Positions 35,525 to 45,843 are shown, numbered from the stretch's first letter. The stretch: DNA of 64,000 nt from Lysobacteraceae bacterium CU05-9 (GCA_007556525.1 SWJS01000005.1:62001-126000); one strand, 5' to 3'. Translations and numbers: made by a program. The notes: generated by a model from the letters alone, not told the origin.

Positions 35525-37792
35525 ATGTCAACAACGAAACGCTTATGGTGGGGTCTCGGCATCCTGCTAGCGGCCAGCTTCGCGGTGATGCTTTGGCTAG
35601 GGGCCGATCTCAACCGCACGAAACCGCCAATCCCTGGCAAAGTCGTCACGACGAGTGGCCAGACTCTTTACACGCACGCGGACATCATGGAAGGCCAGAA
35701 GGTTTGGCAATCCATGGGTGGTATGCAACTGGGCTCCATCTGGGGTCACGGTGCGTTGGTTGCTCCGGACTGGTCCGCTGACTGGTTGCACCGCGAGAAG
35801 ATCGCGGAGCTCGATGCTTCGGCAGCGAAGCTCGGTGCCAAGAATTTCGAATCCTTGAACGCCGGTCAACAAGCGCAACTGACTGCAGACCATAAGGACG
35901 CGTTCCGTAAGAACACGTACGATCCGGCAACTGATACGCTGACGATTACTGACGAACGTGCAGCGGCAATCGCCGTTGTCAGTCAGCATTACGATGAAGT
36001 GTTCTCGGACAATCCGGCCGGTGCTCAGCTTCGCGAAGATTACGCGATGAAGAACAACACGATTTCGGATCCGGAACGCCGCAAGAAGTTGAATGCGTTC
36101 TTCTTCTGGACGTCATGGGCTACCACGACGAACCGTCCGAACTCGGATAAGGTGACGTACACGAACAACTGGCCATATGAGCCATTGGTCGGCAACCATC
36201 CTGCCCCAAGTACCTTCATGTGGTCGTTCTTCTCGATCCTGTTCCTGATCGGTGGCGTTGGCTTGCTGACGTGGCACTATGCCGGTTGGCAGCGTCATGA
36301 AGAACCTGCAGTGATTCCTGACAAGGATCCACTGGCCGGTTTGAAACCAACACCTTCGATGAAGGCAACGGCAAAATACTTCTGGGTCGTGATCGCGTTG
36401 ATGCTCGTGCAAATCGCACTGGGTGCAACGACGGCTCACTACCAAGTTGAAGGACAACATCTGTATGGTCTGAACCTTTCGGACATCCTGCCGTACAGCT
36501 TGACGCGTTCGTGGCACACGCAACTCGCGGTGCTCTGGATCGCGACGGCATGGCTTGCAACCGGTCTTTACATTGCACCGGCGGTGGGTGGGCATGAGCC
36601 GAAGTTCCAGCGACTTGGCGTCAACTTCCTGTTCACCTGCTTGTTGATCATTGTCGTCGGCTCGTTTGCCGGTCAGTGGTTTGCAGTCATGCAGAAGATG
36701 GGACTGGCTGAGAACTTCTGGTTCGGTCACCAAGGTTGGGAATACACCGACATCGGTCGTTTCTGGCAAGCCTTCCTGTTTGTTGGATTGTTGGTCTGGC
36801 TGGCTCTGGTAAGCCGCGCGCTGTGGCCTGCGATCAAGGCGAAGGATGAAAGGTCGTCCATCGTGTTCCTGCTGTTCCTGTCGTCGGTTGCAGTCGCCCT
36901 GTTCTACGGTGCCGGTCTGTTCTGGGGCAGCGAGTCGCACATCTCGATCGTTGAGTACTGGCGCTGGTGGGTTGTCCACCTGTGGGTTGAAGGCGTGTTC
37001 GAAGTCTTCGCAATCGCAGTGTTGGCATTCCTATTCGTGCAGTTGGGCTTGGTCCGCGGTAAGACTGCGACGGTCAACGTTCTTTTTGCAACGATCATTT
37101 ACCTCGCCGGTGGCGTGCTCGGTATGTTCCACCACTTGTACTTCGTCGGTACGACGACGGCAGGTGTGGCACTGGGTGCATCGTTCTCCGCACTTGAAGT
37201 CGTTCCATTGGCTTTGATCGGTATGGAAGCCGTCGAAAACTGGCGCCATTCCCGCTCGACTCCGTGGATGCAGAAGTACAAGTGGCCAATCATGTTCTTC
37301 CTTGGCGTTTCGTTCTGGAACCTCGTGGGTGCAGGCTTGTTCGGCTTCCTCATCAATACGCCACTGGCGCTGTACTACATGCAAGGTCTGAACTTGACCC
37401 CGCTGCATGGTCACACGGCATTGTTCGGTGTGTACGGCATGTTGGCAGTTGGTCTGATGCTGTTCTGCATGCGTGGACTGAAGGGCGAGCAAGCATGGAG
37501 CAATGGTTTGCTGCGTGCATCGTTCTGGGCGTTCAACATCGGCTTGATGCTGATGGCATTGCTGACGCTGTTGCCAATGGGTGTCCTGCAGTTGAATGCG
37601 GCACTTGAGCACGGCTACTGGTATGCACGTTCGGCTGAGTTCATGAACCAGGCAATCATCGACGTCCTCGTTTGGATGCGTATGCCGGGCGACTTGATCT
37701 TCGCAGCAGGTTCGATCCTGTTGGCGTTGTTCGTCGCAGGTCTGTGGCTGTGGCCGAAGAAGATGACCGCGGAAGACGTCACTCCGCAGTAA
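35525..37792 (+). CDS. norB: Quinol-dependent nitric oxide reductase (qNOR, single-subunit NorB)
   Basis: Reduces 2 NO to N2O at the cytoplasmic membrane with electrons from quinol. The 755 residues include the N-terminal extension of the qNOR class, a membrane segment at residues 8-26, a large periplasmic domain (about 40-225) and a catalytic part with about 13 membrane segments. Heme ligands are among the conserved His residues of SWHTQLAVLWIA, WRWWVVHLWVEGVFEV and GMFHHLYFVG. ATG at 35525 follows GGAGG. Without other denitrification genes nearby, it most likely detoxifies NO under the adjacent NsrR-like repressor. Confidence 0.96.
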   Translation: MSTTKRLWWGLGILLAASFAVMLWLGADLNRTKPPIPGKVVTTSGQTLYTHADIMEGQKVWQSMGGMQLGSIWGHGALVAPDWSADWLHREKIAELDASAAKLGAKNFESLNAGQQAQLTADHKDAFRKNTYDPATDTLTITDERAAAIAVVSQHYDEVFSDNPAGAQLREDYAMKNNTISDPERRKKLNAFFFWTSWATTTNRPNSDKVTYTNNWPYEPLVGNHPAPSTFMWSFFSILFLIGGVGLLTWHYAGWQRHEEPAVIPDKDPLAGLKPTPSMKATAKYFWVVIALMLVQIALGATTAHYQVEGQHLYGLNLSDILPYSLTRSWHTQLAVLWIATAWLATGLYIAPAVGGHEPKFQRLGVNFLFTCLLIIVVGSFAGQWFAVMQKMGLAENFWFGHQGWEYTDIGRFWQAFLFVGLLVWLALVSRALWPAIKAKDERSSIVFLLFLSSVAVALFYGAGLFWGSESHISIVEYWRWWVVHLWVEGVFEVFAIAVLAFLFVQLGLVRGKTATVNVLFATIIYLAGGVLGMFHHLYFVGTTTAGVALGASFSALEVVPLALIGMEAVENWRHSRSTPWMQKYKWPIMFFLGVSFWNLVGAGLFGFLINTPLALYYMQGLNLTPLHGHTALFGVYGMLAVGLMLFCMRGLKGEQAWSNGLLRASFWAFNIGLMLMALLTLLPMGVLQLNAALEHGYWYARSAEFMNQAIIDVLVWMRMPGDLIFAAGSILLALFVAGLWLWPKKMTAEDVTPQ

Positions 37793-37874
37793 TCGGTAAC
37801 GGTAGAATGGACGGCATCGTCAGTTTGTGGCGGTGCCTTCTTTTACGTTTGAAGTAGTTAGGAGTAGAGACACG

Positions 37875-38276
37875 ATGGCAATGATGGAGATGTATCCGCA
37901 GATCCGCGAATCGCATGTCGGCATGATCATGCTCAGCGGCGGCTGGATGACGGTTCGTCTGCTTTTTGCGGCTTTTGGAATGAATTGGCCGCGCCATATT
38001 GCAGCGCGCATCGTTGCATGGACGATCGATGGCTTGGTGCTGACATTCGCCGCGATGCTGTTTACGATGCTCCCCAAGGAGATGTTCGCGAATGGCTGGA
38101 TCTGGGTGAAAATCCTTTTTGTCGTTATCTACTACGCGCTCGGTTATATGGCTTTAGGTAAGACTCGTACGCGCACGCAACTCATCGTGATGGGTGTGTT
38201 GGCGATGGCCGCATACGCGATGGCTTACGGCATCGCACGCGCGCATCATCCGCTAGGGTGGTTCGTCGGAATGTGA
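37875..38276 (+). CDS. SirB2 family membrane protein
   Basis: A 133-residue protein with four predicted membrane segments. The opening MEMYPQIRESHVGMIMLSGGW and the later VKILFVVIYYALGYMALGKTRT match the SirB2 pattern (invasion gene expression up-regulator family, biochemical role unknown). The ATG at 37875 is preceded by AGGAG; the leader TAGTTAGGAGTAGAGAC that carries this site looks like a worn GAGTTAGAGGTAGAG module. It follows norB by 82 bases and ends in a strong terminator. Confidence 0.8.
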   Translation: MAMMEMYPQIRESHVGMIMLSGGWMTVRLLFAAFGMNWPRHIAARIVAWTIDGLVLTFAAMLFTMLPKEMFANGWIWVKILFVVIYYALGYMALGKTRTRTQLIVMGVLAMAAYAMAYGIARAHHPLGWFVGM

Positions 38277-38283
38277 TTTGTTG

Positions 38284-38308
38284 AATGGCGACTTCGGTCG
38301 CCATTTTC
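38284..38308 (+). terminator. Terminator after the SirB2-like gene
   Basis: AATGGCGAC and GTCGCCATT with a TTCG tetraloop, then TTTCATTT. It overlaps the stop codon of the small leftward gene at 38307. Confidence 0.85.
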
Positions 38309-38471
38309 ATTTGGCGAATGGAAGCTTGAGCTTCTGCTTCTTGAGCTTCGCGTCGATTGCGCGCTGACCGCCATCCAAACGTTTGGTGCAGTCGAGTGGG
38401 TTGGGTGCATCGTCGAAGCCAAAATCCACCGTGCTGAAATCTTTGCCGGTGCGCGGATCGTATTCGCTCAT
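38307..38471 (-). CDS. Small hypothetical protein, about 54 residues
   Basis: Short hydrophilic, charged protein from ATG 38471 (MSEYDPRTGKDFST) ending in a lysine-rich tail (AKLKKQKLKLPFAK). The frame stays open upstream, so a TTG at 38522 would make 71 residues; neither start has a clear ribosome-binding site. A plausible -10 (TATACT read leftward near 38553) lies upstream. The protein-like composition and one Cys (NPLDCTKRL) make it a credible gene, but no family is recognised and it could be spurious. Confidence 0.4.
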   Translation of the reverse strand: MSEYDPRTGKDFSTVDFGFDDAPNPLDCTKRLDGGQRAIDAKLKKQKLKLPFAK

Positions 38472-38603
38472 GACTTTGGCTTGCGTGCCTTCGTATCCGT
38501 GAGCCAGATGGCCGGAACGCAAAAACGCAGGAAGGTTTCCATCGTTCCGAGTATAGGGCTAAAGTAGCCTATGCCGCATTTGGGTTTGGAGCAGGAGATT
38601 TCG

Positions 38604-38960
38604 TTGAACGTACGTTGGTTTTGGTGGCTTCTCGCGTACGTGAGTCTCGGGCTTGGCATCATCGGCATCGTGGTGCCGGGACTGCCGACCGTTCCCTTTA
38701 TTTTGCTCTCGGCGTTCGCCGCTGCACGAGGCTCGGAGAAGCTTCGCACATGGCTGGCTTCGCATCAGACGTTCGGTCCGATGATCCGTGATTGGGAGTC
38801 GAACGGTTCCGTGAGCAGGCGTGCGAAATGGGCGGCGACGATCACGATGGTTTTGAGTGGTGCTTTGATGTGGCTGGTGTCGCCGAAGTGGTGGATGGCG
38901 GCAGTGGGTTGCGGCGTGATGTTGGTGGTTGGCACGTGGTTGTGGATGCGGCCGGAATAG
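38604..38960 (+). CDS. YbaN family (DUF454) inner-membrane protein
   Basis: A 118-residue protein with two pairs of membrane segments. The first hairpin GLGIIGIVVPGLPTVPFILLS is the DUF454 hallmark, followed by FAAARGSEKLRTWLASHQ and a second pair (ITMVLSGALMWLV, VGCGVMLVVGTWLWM). TTG at 38604 is chosen because AGGAG lies six bases upstream; an in-frame ATG at 38571 lacks such a site. Function of the family is not established. No partner gene is evident. Confidence 0.8.
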   Translation: MNVRWFWWLLAYVSLGLGIIGIVVPGLPTVPFILLSAFAAARGSEKLRTWLASHQTFGPMIRDWESNGSVSRRAKWAATITMVLSGALMWLVSPKWWMAAVGCGVMLVVGTWLWMRPE

Positions 38961-38980
38961 GTTTTGAGCCCACAAAATAA

Positions 38981-39012
38981 AGAACTCAGCTCCCCGAAAG
39001 AAGCTGAGTTCT
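38981..39012 (-). terminator. Leftward terminator with no annotated gene upstream
   Basis: Eleven-base perfect arms AGAACTCAGCT and AGCTGAGTTCT around a ten-base loop. Only the minus strand has a T-run after the stem (TTTATTTTG), so it ends a leftward transcript. No gene of credible length lies to its right on that strand up to 39235; see the findings for a possible small RNA. Confidence 0.65.
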
Positions 39013-39234
39013 GCGCGTCCGATGCGAGGCCCGTTGTCGAACCCATCTCCGCCGTCCGTAGCGGGTCCCCATTGCAATGTTCCGTCACTAGCAGTCACAT
39101 TACGCTGTCGTTCCGAGGCTGTCATATACCCTATTGGATATGATGTATTTGCAAACTTGGCGGTTCAATTTGATGCGAATTTTTCGCCCCCCAAAAATCT
39201 CATGTGCATCCATTCAGTGTGCTAGCGTTGACAC

Positions 39235-40356
39235 ATGGCAAGGCGCTCCGGTTACAAGCAGGCTGAAGTTTCTTCGGTCACTGATGCGGTTCTCAACGCA
39301 GGACTGGATGCGTCACGATGGATGGATGCGTTAAGGCAGATTGCCGATCTCACCGCCTCCAATCACGCGCAACTGATTTGCGTGGATGGTCCCGCCAAGT
39401 TATCCATGAATTTCATTTCGGAGTATTCACCGACCGAGATGGAATCGATCTTGCACGATCCTCGGATGTACGACGAAACGAACTGGCGAATTCAAGTCAG
39501 CCGCGGCTTGCATGACGTTGTGCATGAAGCTGATTACGCGGAGGCGAGACTCGGCGAGAAAGATAGTTTTTATACGGACGTCTGCGAGCGCGAAAACATC
39601 ATCAATGGCTGCCAGACGATCATTTTCGACGATGCCGGATCTCTGTTTGGATTTGCGTTGTTGCGTTCACTCGGTGATGGCGAAACGACGGAAGAGGATC
39701 GCGCCGTTTTCAAAACGTTATCCCATCACATGACGACGGCGGTGCGAACGCACTTGGCTCTCGCTGATGAAGCGACGAAGTTGTTATGTGGTGCGATGGA
39801 GTCGATGAAGATTTGTGCGTTTTTTTGTGATCTGAAAGGACGTGTGCTGAGTTGGACGCAATCGGCGGAAGGTTTGATGTCGAGCGGCATTTTAGGCATC
39901 AATGCATCTGATGGTGTGTTGATGATTCGCAATGGTGCCGATGGTGGGGAGTTGCGTCGGCGGTTCAAGCTATCTTCGGCGTCGAAATTCCGGTTACGTC
40001 CGCGCGCCGAGGGACGAGGGCAATTCCACTCGCTTACCTGCGAAGTGATCCCGTTGCCGGTGCAGGAATACGAATCCGCATTCCGCCCTTCTCTGATGGT
40101 TGTCGTGTCTCGGCCGCCGAATGAAGTGTCGTTTGGTGCCGCCGAAAAGGACACGTTACGCATGGCGTTCGGTCTGTCGGAAGCGGAGGCGGAAATCGCG
40201 CTCTCGTTGGCGATGGGAACATCGCGTGAGGAAATTGCCACACGCCGCAATGTCAGCCAAGGAACGGTGAGTGTGCAGATCAAGTCTGTTTTTGCCAAAA
40301 CAGGTGCTTCCCGCGAAGGCGAACTCGTCGCTCTCGTGCATTCCTGTTTGCGCTGA
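39235..40356 (+). CDS. LuxR-type HTH transcriptional regulator
   Basis: A 373-residue regulator with a C-terminal LuxR helix-turn-helix (FGLSEAEAEIALSLAMGTSR, EEIATRRNVSQGTVSVQIKSVF). The first 300 residues lack a receiver Asp pattern and a known autoinducer-binding motif; two PAS/GAF-like segments are possible (about 15-165 and 180-290). This layout is frequent among orphan LuxR-type regulators of Lysobacterales and Alphaproteobacteria. It is flanked by the candidate small-RNA region and the toxin-antitoxin pair, so its target cannot be guessed. Confidence 0.82.
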   Translation: MARRSGYKQAEVSSVTDAVLNAGLDASRWMDALRQIADLTASNHAQLICVDGPAKLSMNFISEYSPTEMESILHDPRMYDETNWRIQVSRGLHDVVHEADYAEARLGEKDSFYTDVCERENIINGCQTIIFDDAGSLFGFALLRSLGDGETTEEDRAVFKTLSHHMTTAVRTHLALADEATKLLCGAMESMKICAFFCDLKGRVLSWTQSAEGLMSSGILGINASDGVLMIRNGADGGELRRRFKLSSASKFRLRPRAEGRGQFHSLTCEVIPLPVQEYESAFRPSLMVVVSRPPNEVSFGAAEKDTLRMAFGLSEAEAEIALSLAMGTSREEIATRRNVSQGTVSVQIKSVFAKTGASREGELVALVHSCLR

Positions 40357-40368
40357 TATCTGTCGGTA

Positions 40369-40707
40369 TCAAATACTCAGGACGATTCTCAGCCCTTCGT
40401 CAATCTTCGCGATCGTTTGCGGCGTTAGCTTGTTTGCTTTCTTGACGAGCATTGTTCGGTCTATCGTGATGATCTGAGAAATGTTTACCACCGAGGCTTT
40501 GGACAGACCTGAATCTGACTTCGACAGCCGCACGTTTCCCGGCAGTGATTCGCGGGCAAGTTGAGAAGTGACGGTCGCAACTATGACGGTTTCAATGCGA
40601 CTATCATTGAACGCGTTTGCCTGGATGATCACAACCGGGCGTCTAAAGCCAGGACCTGATCCAGTTGGCGTCGGCAACGCTGCCCACCAGACTTCACCAC
40701 GTTTCAT
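40369..40707 (-). CDS. MazF/PemK-family mRNA interferase toxin
   Basis: A 112-residue CcdB/MazF-fold protein. It starts MKRGEVWWAALPTPTGSGPG, with the RGEVWW and GFRRPVVIIQAN motifs of the family, and continues with NVRLSKSDSGLSKASVV and the QIITIDRTML block. Such toxins cut mRNA at short sequences. The ATG at 40707 overlaps the antitoxin stop by 14 bases, the usual two-gene arrangement with the antitoxin first. Ends 12 bases from the convergent LuxR gene. Confidence 0.88.
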   Translation of the reverse strand: MKRGEVWWAALPTPTGSGPGFRRPVVIIQANAFNDSRIETVIVATVTSQLARESLPGNVRLSKSDSGLSKASVVNISQIITIDRTMLVKKANKLTPQTIAKIDEGLRIVLSI

Positions 40708-40930
40708 TTTCGAAAATCCGCGACTGCGCATACTCAATAAGCGGATCGCCCAAATTTGAGTTCGTCGAAAAAAACGCATTAAGCCGTTCCGTGATCTCGC
40801 TCTGGCTGTGTTTGGCTAGGTATTCTTCAAGTGCCGCCGCTATCAGCGAACTACGCGAGACGCCGAGGTCCTTCGCCATCTGGTCGGCGGCATCGAAAAG
40901 CTTGTCAGGTAAAGAGATCGCCACTTTCAT
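40694..40930 (-). CDS. Ribbon-helix-helix antitoxin of the MazF-like toxin
   Basis: A 78-residue protein with an N-terminal ribbon-helix-helix (MKVAISLPDKLFDAADQMAK, then LGVSRSSLIAAALEEYL) for DNA binding and a C-terminal tail (ITERLNAFFSTNSN) that would wrap the toxin. The gene is upstream of, and overlaps, the toxin gene. A perfect 13-base palindrome just upstream of its start is a likely autoregulatory operator. Confidence 0.87.
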   Translation of the reverse strand: MKVAISLPDKLFDAADQMAKDLGVSRSSLIAAALEEYLAKHSQSEITERLNAFFSTNSNLGDPLIEYAQSRIFENETW

Positions 40931-40936
40931 ACTCCC

Positions 40937-40949
40937 ATGGTAATACCAT
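40937..40949. promoter_or_regulatory. Palindromic operator of the toxin-antitoxin operon
   Basis: ATGGTA-A-TACCAT, perfect six-base arms, seven bases upstream of the antitoxin start; a further TCATAC repeat at 40952-40957 may be a second half-site. Ribbon-helix-helix antitoxins bind such sites. Confidence 0.5.
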
Positions 40950-41150
40950 AGTCATACCGAGTCCAATGAGGATGTTCAATCGGCCTGGGTCGTTTTTTCT
41001 AGTCAGAAAATGACTCTCAAGTTCGTAGGATTTGTTCGGTAACGCGCGCGACGGTGTTCCTGTTCGGGTTTGGTAAGGCTAAGTGATGATGGGCTTCACA
41101 CGCATCTGATAACTTCAAGTCTCCAACAATAACAACCATGGGAATTCGAA

Positions 41151-41327
41151 ATGGCAGAGTCATCAGGCACCGGTAAGTGGATCGTCATTGTCATCCTGGC
41201 AGTGGTCGCCGCACTTGCTCTCTTTATGTTGTTCGGTCAATCCGGTTCGGGCGATAAGAAGATGCCCGATAAGGTTGATGTCAAAATCGAAGCTCCAGCC
41301 GCACCAGCACAGGCACCATCAAACTAA
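41151..41327 (+). CDS. Small single-pass membrane protein, 58 residues
   Basis: Short reading frame from ATG 41151: a hydrophilic start (MAESSGTGK), one membrane segment WIVIVILAVVAALALFMLFG, then a hydrophilic Lys/Asp stretch and an Ala/Pro-rich tail (EAPAAPAQAPSN). The hydrophobic profile, a clear terminator 23 bases after the stop, and lack of any competing frame argue that it is real. No family is recognised. About 220 bases upstream of it (40931-41150) hold only the toxin-antitoxin control region and otherwise featureless sequence. Confidence 0.6.
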   Translation: MAESSGTGKWIVIVILAVVAALALFMLFGQSGSGDKKMPDKVDVKIEAPAAPAQAPSN

Positions 41328-41349
41328 CCGTTTGGTTTGGGGAGAGTGG

Positions 41350-41380
41350 AAAAGGTCGTCAGATTGGCGACCTTTTTCTT
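41350..41380 (+). terminator. Terminator after the small membrane protein gene
   Basis: AAAAGGTCG and CGACCTTTTT pair around TCAGATTGG, followed by CTTT. Confidence 0.8.
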
Positions 41381-41385
41381 TGGGT

Positions 41386-41433
41386 TTTCAAAGGTTGAAT
41401 CCGTGTCCATTGACGCAAGTTCAACCTTTGAAA
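41386..41433. repeat. TTTCAAAGGTTGAA palindromic repeat, copy 2
   Basis: Perfect 14-base arms (41386-41399 and 41420-41433) identical to copy 1, with a 20-base loop TCCGTGTCCATTGACGCAAG that matches the reverse complement of the copy 3 loop. It starts right after the terminator. Confidence 0.8.
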
Positions 41434-41465
41434 CTTGATTTTTTCTTATTCGCCCAGGAGCGGGG

Positions 41466-41566
41466 GGATTAACTCGGCACATCCATGTGCCTCGCCCTGC
41501 GGGCAGCCTTCGGCTGTTCGAATCGGCTTCCTGCCGATTCGTCGAACCCCCACGGGGAGTTCTTGA
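41466..41566. repeat. String of five short hairpins next to tRNA-Ser
   Basis: Consecutive palindromes GGCACAT/ATGTGCC, GCCC/GGGC, AGCC/GGCT, GAATCGGC/GCCGATTC and CCCC/GGGG with loops of two to five bases, packed in about 100 bases. They lie between copy 2 of the palindromic repeat and the tRNA-Ser terminator. No reading frame here looks real. Confidence 0.5.
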
Positions 41567-41585
41567 ATCCGCCTTCCGCGTTCAA

Positions 41586-41614
41586 CAAAAAAGCCGTCCT
41601 ATTGGACGGCTTTC
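41586..41614 (-). terminator. Terminator of tRNA-Ser
   Basis: AAAGCCGTCC and GGACGGCTTT pair around a four-base loop; the T-run is on the minus strand. Confidence 0.85.
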
Positions 41615-41623
41615 TGTTGAAAC

Positions 41624-41714
41624 TGGCGGGGAAGGGGGGATTCGAACCCCCGATACGCTATTAACGTATGCCTGATTTCGAATCAGGTACATTCAACCAC
41701 TCTGCCACCTCCCC
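41624..41714 (-). tRNA. tRNA-Ser (CGA anticodon)
   Basis: 91 bases on the minus strand with long variable arm and encoded CCA. Acceptor GGGGAGG pairs with CTTCCCC; anticodon arm CCTGA-TTCGAAA-TCAGG gives CGA. Confidence 0.96.
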
Positions 41715-41823
41715 GGGAAGTGAGCCGATAATTTTACGGCATCTCTAACGCGTGCGCAATACCTTTGGAGTCAGAGATGCAGCAAATCGGCCTTTAGCCT
41801 TCAACCATAAGCCTTCAGCCTGT

Positions 41824-43653
41824 TTACTTCACCCCATGCATCATCTTCTTCAGCAACGGTGACAGCGCGAAGGCGACGACCGCGAACCCAATGCCCATCC
41901 ACAGCATCAGATTGAACAGCTCACCGTATTTCGATCCCGCCTCGGCCATGTTCAAAACAGCACCTTCCGCGGGGACGTCCATGGCGGAGATTTTGGCAAG
42001 TTGGGCGGCGAGGATTTCGGAGAATGCCGTCGCCAGGAACCACGTGCCCATCATCAACGAGACGACCGACGGCACCGACAACTGCGTGACGGCGGACAGG
42101 CCGACCGGTGACAAACACATTTCGCCGATTTCGAGTATCAAGTAGGCGGCGACCAACCACCACACGGAAGCGAGCTCACCGGAGGCGCCGGCTTGCTTGG
42201 CGGCCAACAACAATGGAATGAAAGCGAGACCTGCAAAAAGCAAACCGTATGCGGACTTCACCGGCTTCGAGGGATTGAGATTGCGCTTGTCGAGCCAGCC
42301 CCACAGCACGGTGAAAATTGGCGCCAACAAAACAATGAACATCGCACCGAGGAACGTCAGCGAACCGGCCGTTTGTGGCAACGTCAAAATATCGCGCAAC
42401 AGGAACACCAACATGATCAGCATCGTTGCGCCGAAGAGTATTTTCGGCAAGCCCGACGACGGGTCACGATCATTCAACGACGACGACACGACGAACACCA
42501 ACGGCGCGAGAATCAACGACACGATTGACCAAGGAGCATGCGCAAAAAACACCTTAATGTCTTCGGAGAAGTTGCCCGTCATCAAGGACTTGTCGGCGGC
42601 AGGTTGCACCAACGATGGCACTAAATCCTTCGTCAACATCCGATCCGTAAACGTTACCCACGAACCATAGGTTTGCTCATACAACGTAAAAAACACCAGA
42701 CACATGATGATCATCGCCATCAACGAAATCATCTGCTGACGTTGCACCGGCGTGCACTGCGTCGCAAGGAACCAGAAGAACCAGGCAAGCACCGCGACCA
42801 TCACGACCAACATCAATGCCATCGCCGGCGAGAACGAACCGAGTACCGAAGCCAACGAATTGTTCGCAACCGAGTAGAGCAGTGCGGCAATCGGCACCAA
42901 CGCGACGGTCGAGAAAATATAGATCAACCACTCACGCGGGAGACCCATGACGCGCTCACGCAGCGATGCCGGATTGGAAGGTTCTGCGTGGCCTTTGAGG
43001 TATTTTTGACCCCAGAGAAATTGCACCAAGCCCAAAGCCATGCCGACGCCCGCAGCGCCGAAGCCCCACGACCAACCCAACGTCTGACCGAGGTAGCCGC
43101 AGATGATCGACGCAAACAACGCACCGATGTTGATACCCGCATAAAACAGCGAGAAACCGGAGTCGCGGCGCGGATCATTTTCTTCGTATAACTTACCGAC
43201 GATCGTCGAGATGTTCGGCTTGAGGAAGCCCACGCCCATGATGATCAACGCAAGGGACATGTAAAAAAACTTCAACGCTCCCTCATCGCGCACCACAACG
43301 CCATCCACCACGGTCGCCGCAGTGCCTTCAATCGCCATGCCGGCGTGACCGAGCACGAGCAGCAAGCCGCCAAAGATGACCGCCTTGCGCATGCCGAGAT
43401 AACGGTCCGCGAGAATGCCGCCGATCACCGGGATGCAGTAAACCAAACCGCCGTATGCGCCGAGAATGTCGTAACCGCCTTTGTCACCGAACTTGTGGTG
43501 CTCCAGTAAGAACAGCAACAACAACGCCTTCATGCCGTAGAACGAAAACCGCTCCCACATTTCCGTGAAGAAACAGACGAACACGCCTTTCGGCACACCA
43601 AACAACTCATCCGATCGCGCTGGCAAGTTGCCGGCATTGGTCACAACACCCAT
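41824..43653 (-). CDS. POT-family proton-dependent oligopeptide transporter
   Basis: Major-facilitator importer of di- and tripeptides, driven by protons. The first helix has the POT signature EMWERFSFYGMKALL with the proton-coupling ExxERF residues, and GGILADRYLGMRKAVIFGG and FSLFYAGINIGALFA are further POT motifs. The 609 residues include an expanded region between helices, common in Lysobacterales. ATG at 43653 has GGAG six bases upstream. Head-to-head with an S9 peptidase gene, so peptide cleavage and uptake may be linked. Confidence 0.93.
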   Translation of the reverse strand: MGVVTNAGNLPARSDELFGVPKGVFVCFFTEMWERFSFYGMKALLLLFLLEHHKFGDKGGYDILGAYGGLVYCIPVIGGILADRYLGMRKAVIFGGLLLVLGHAGMAIEGTAATVVDGVVVRDEGALKFFYMSLALIIMGVGFLKPNISTIVGKLYEENDPRRDSGFSLFYAGINIGALFASIICGYLGQTLGWSWGFGAAGVGMALGLVQFLWGQKYLKGHAEPSNPASLRERVMGLPREWLIYIFSTVALVPIAALLYSVANNSLASVLGSFSPAMALMLVVMVAVLAWFFWFLATQCTPVQRQQMISLMAMIIMCLVFFTLYEQTYGSWVTFTDRMLTKDLVPSLVQPAADKSLMTGNFSEDIKVFFAHAPWSIVSLILAPLVFVVSSSLNDRDPSSGLPKILFGATMLIMLVFLLRDILTLPQTAGSLTFLGAMFIVLLAPIFTVLWGWLDKRNLNPSKPVKSAYGLLFAGLAFIPLLLAAKQAGASGELASVWWLVAAYLILEIGEMCLSPVGLSAVTQLSVPSVVSLMMGTWFLATAFSEILAAQLAKISAMDVPAEGAVLNMAEAGSKYGELFNLMLWMGIGFAVVAFALSPLLKKMMHGVK

Positions 43654-43776
43654 CGGGCACTCCAAAAACTACAGTTAGTTTTCGAGTATAGCCACCAAAT
43701 TGGGACTTCAGGCTTTTTGGAGAGTGTGCTTTCGGACTATGATTGAAAAATTGACATTCAAATTCAGGGATTTCAC

Positions 43777-45841
<2,065 letters not shown>

Positions 45842-45843
<2 letters not shown>

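Noticed and set aside
38559-39125. 188-codon minus-strand frame opposite the YbaN-like gene
   Set aside because: Its larger part is an antisense shadow; the right-hand part has no protein-like features and runs through a terminator.
41487-41675. 62-codon frame containing GGEGGIRTPDT next to tRNA-Ser
   Set aside because: This peptide is a known artefact of translating the antisense strand of tRNA-Ser.
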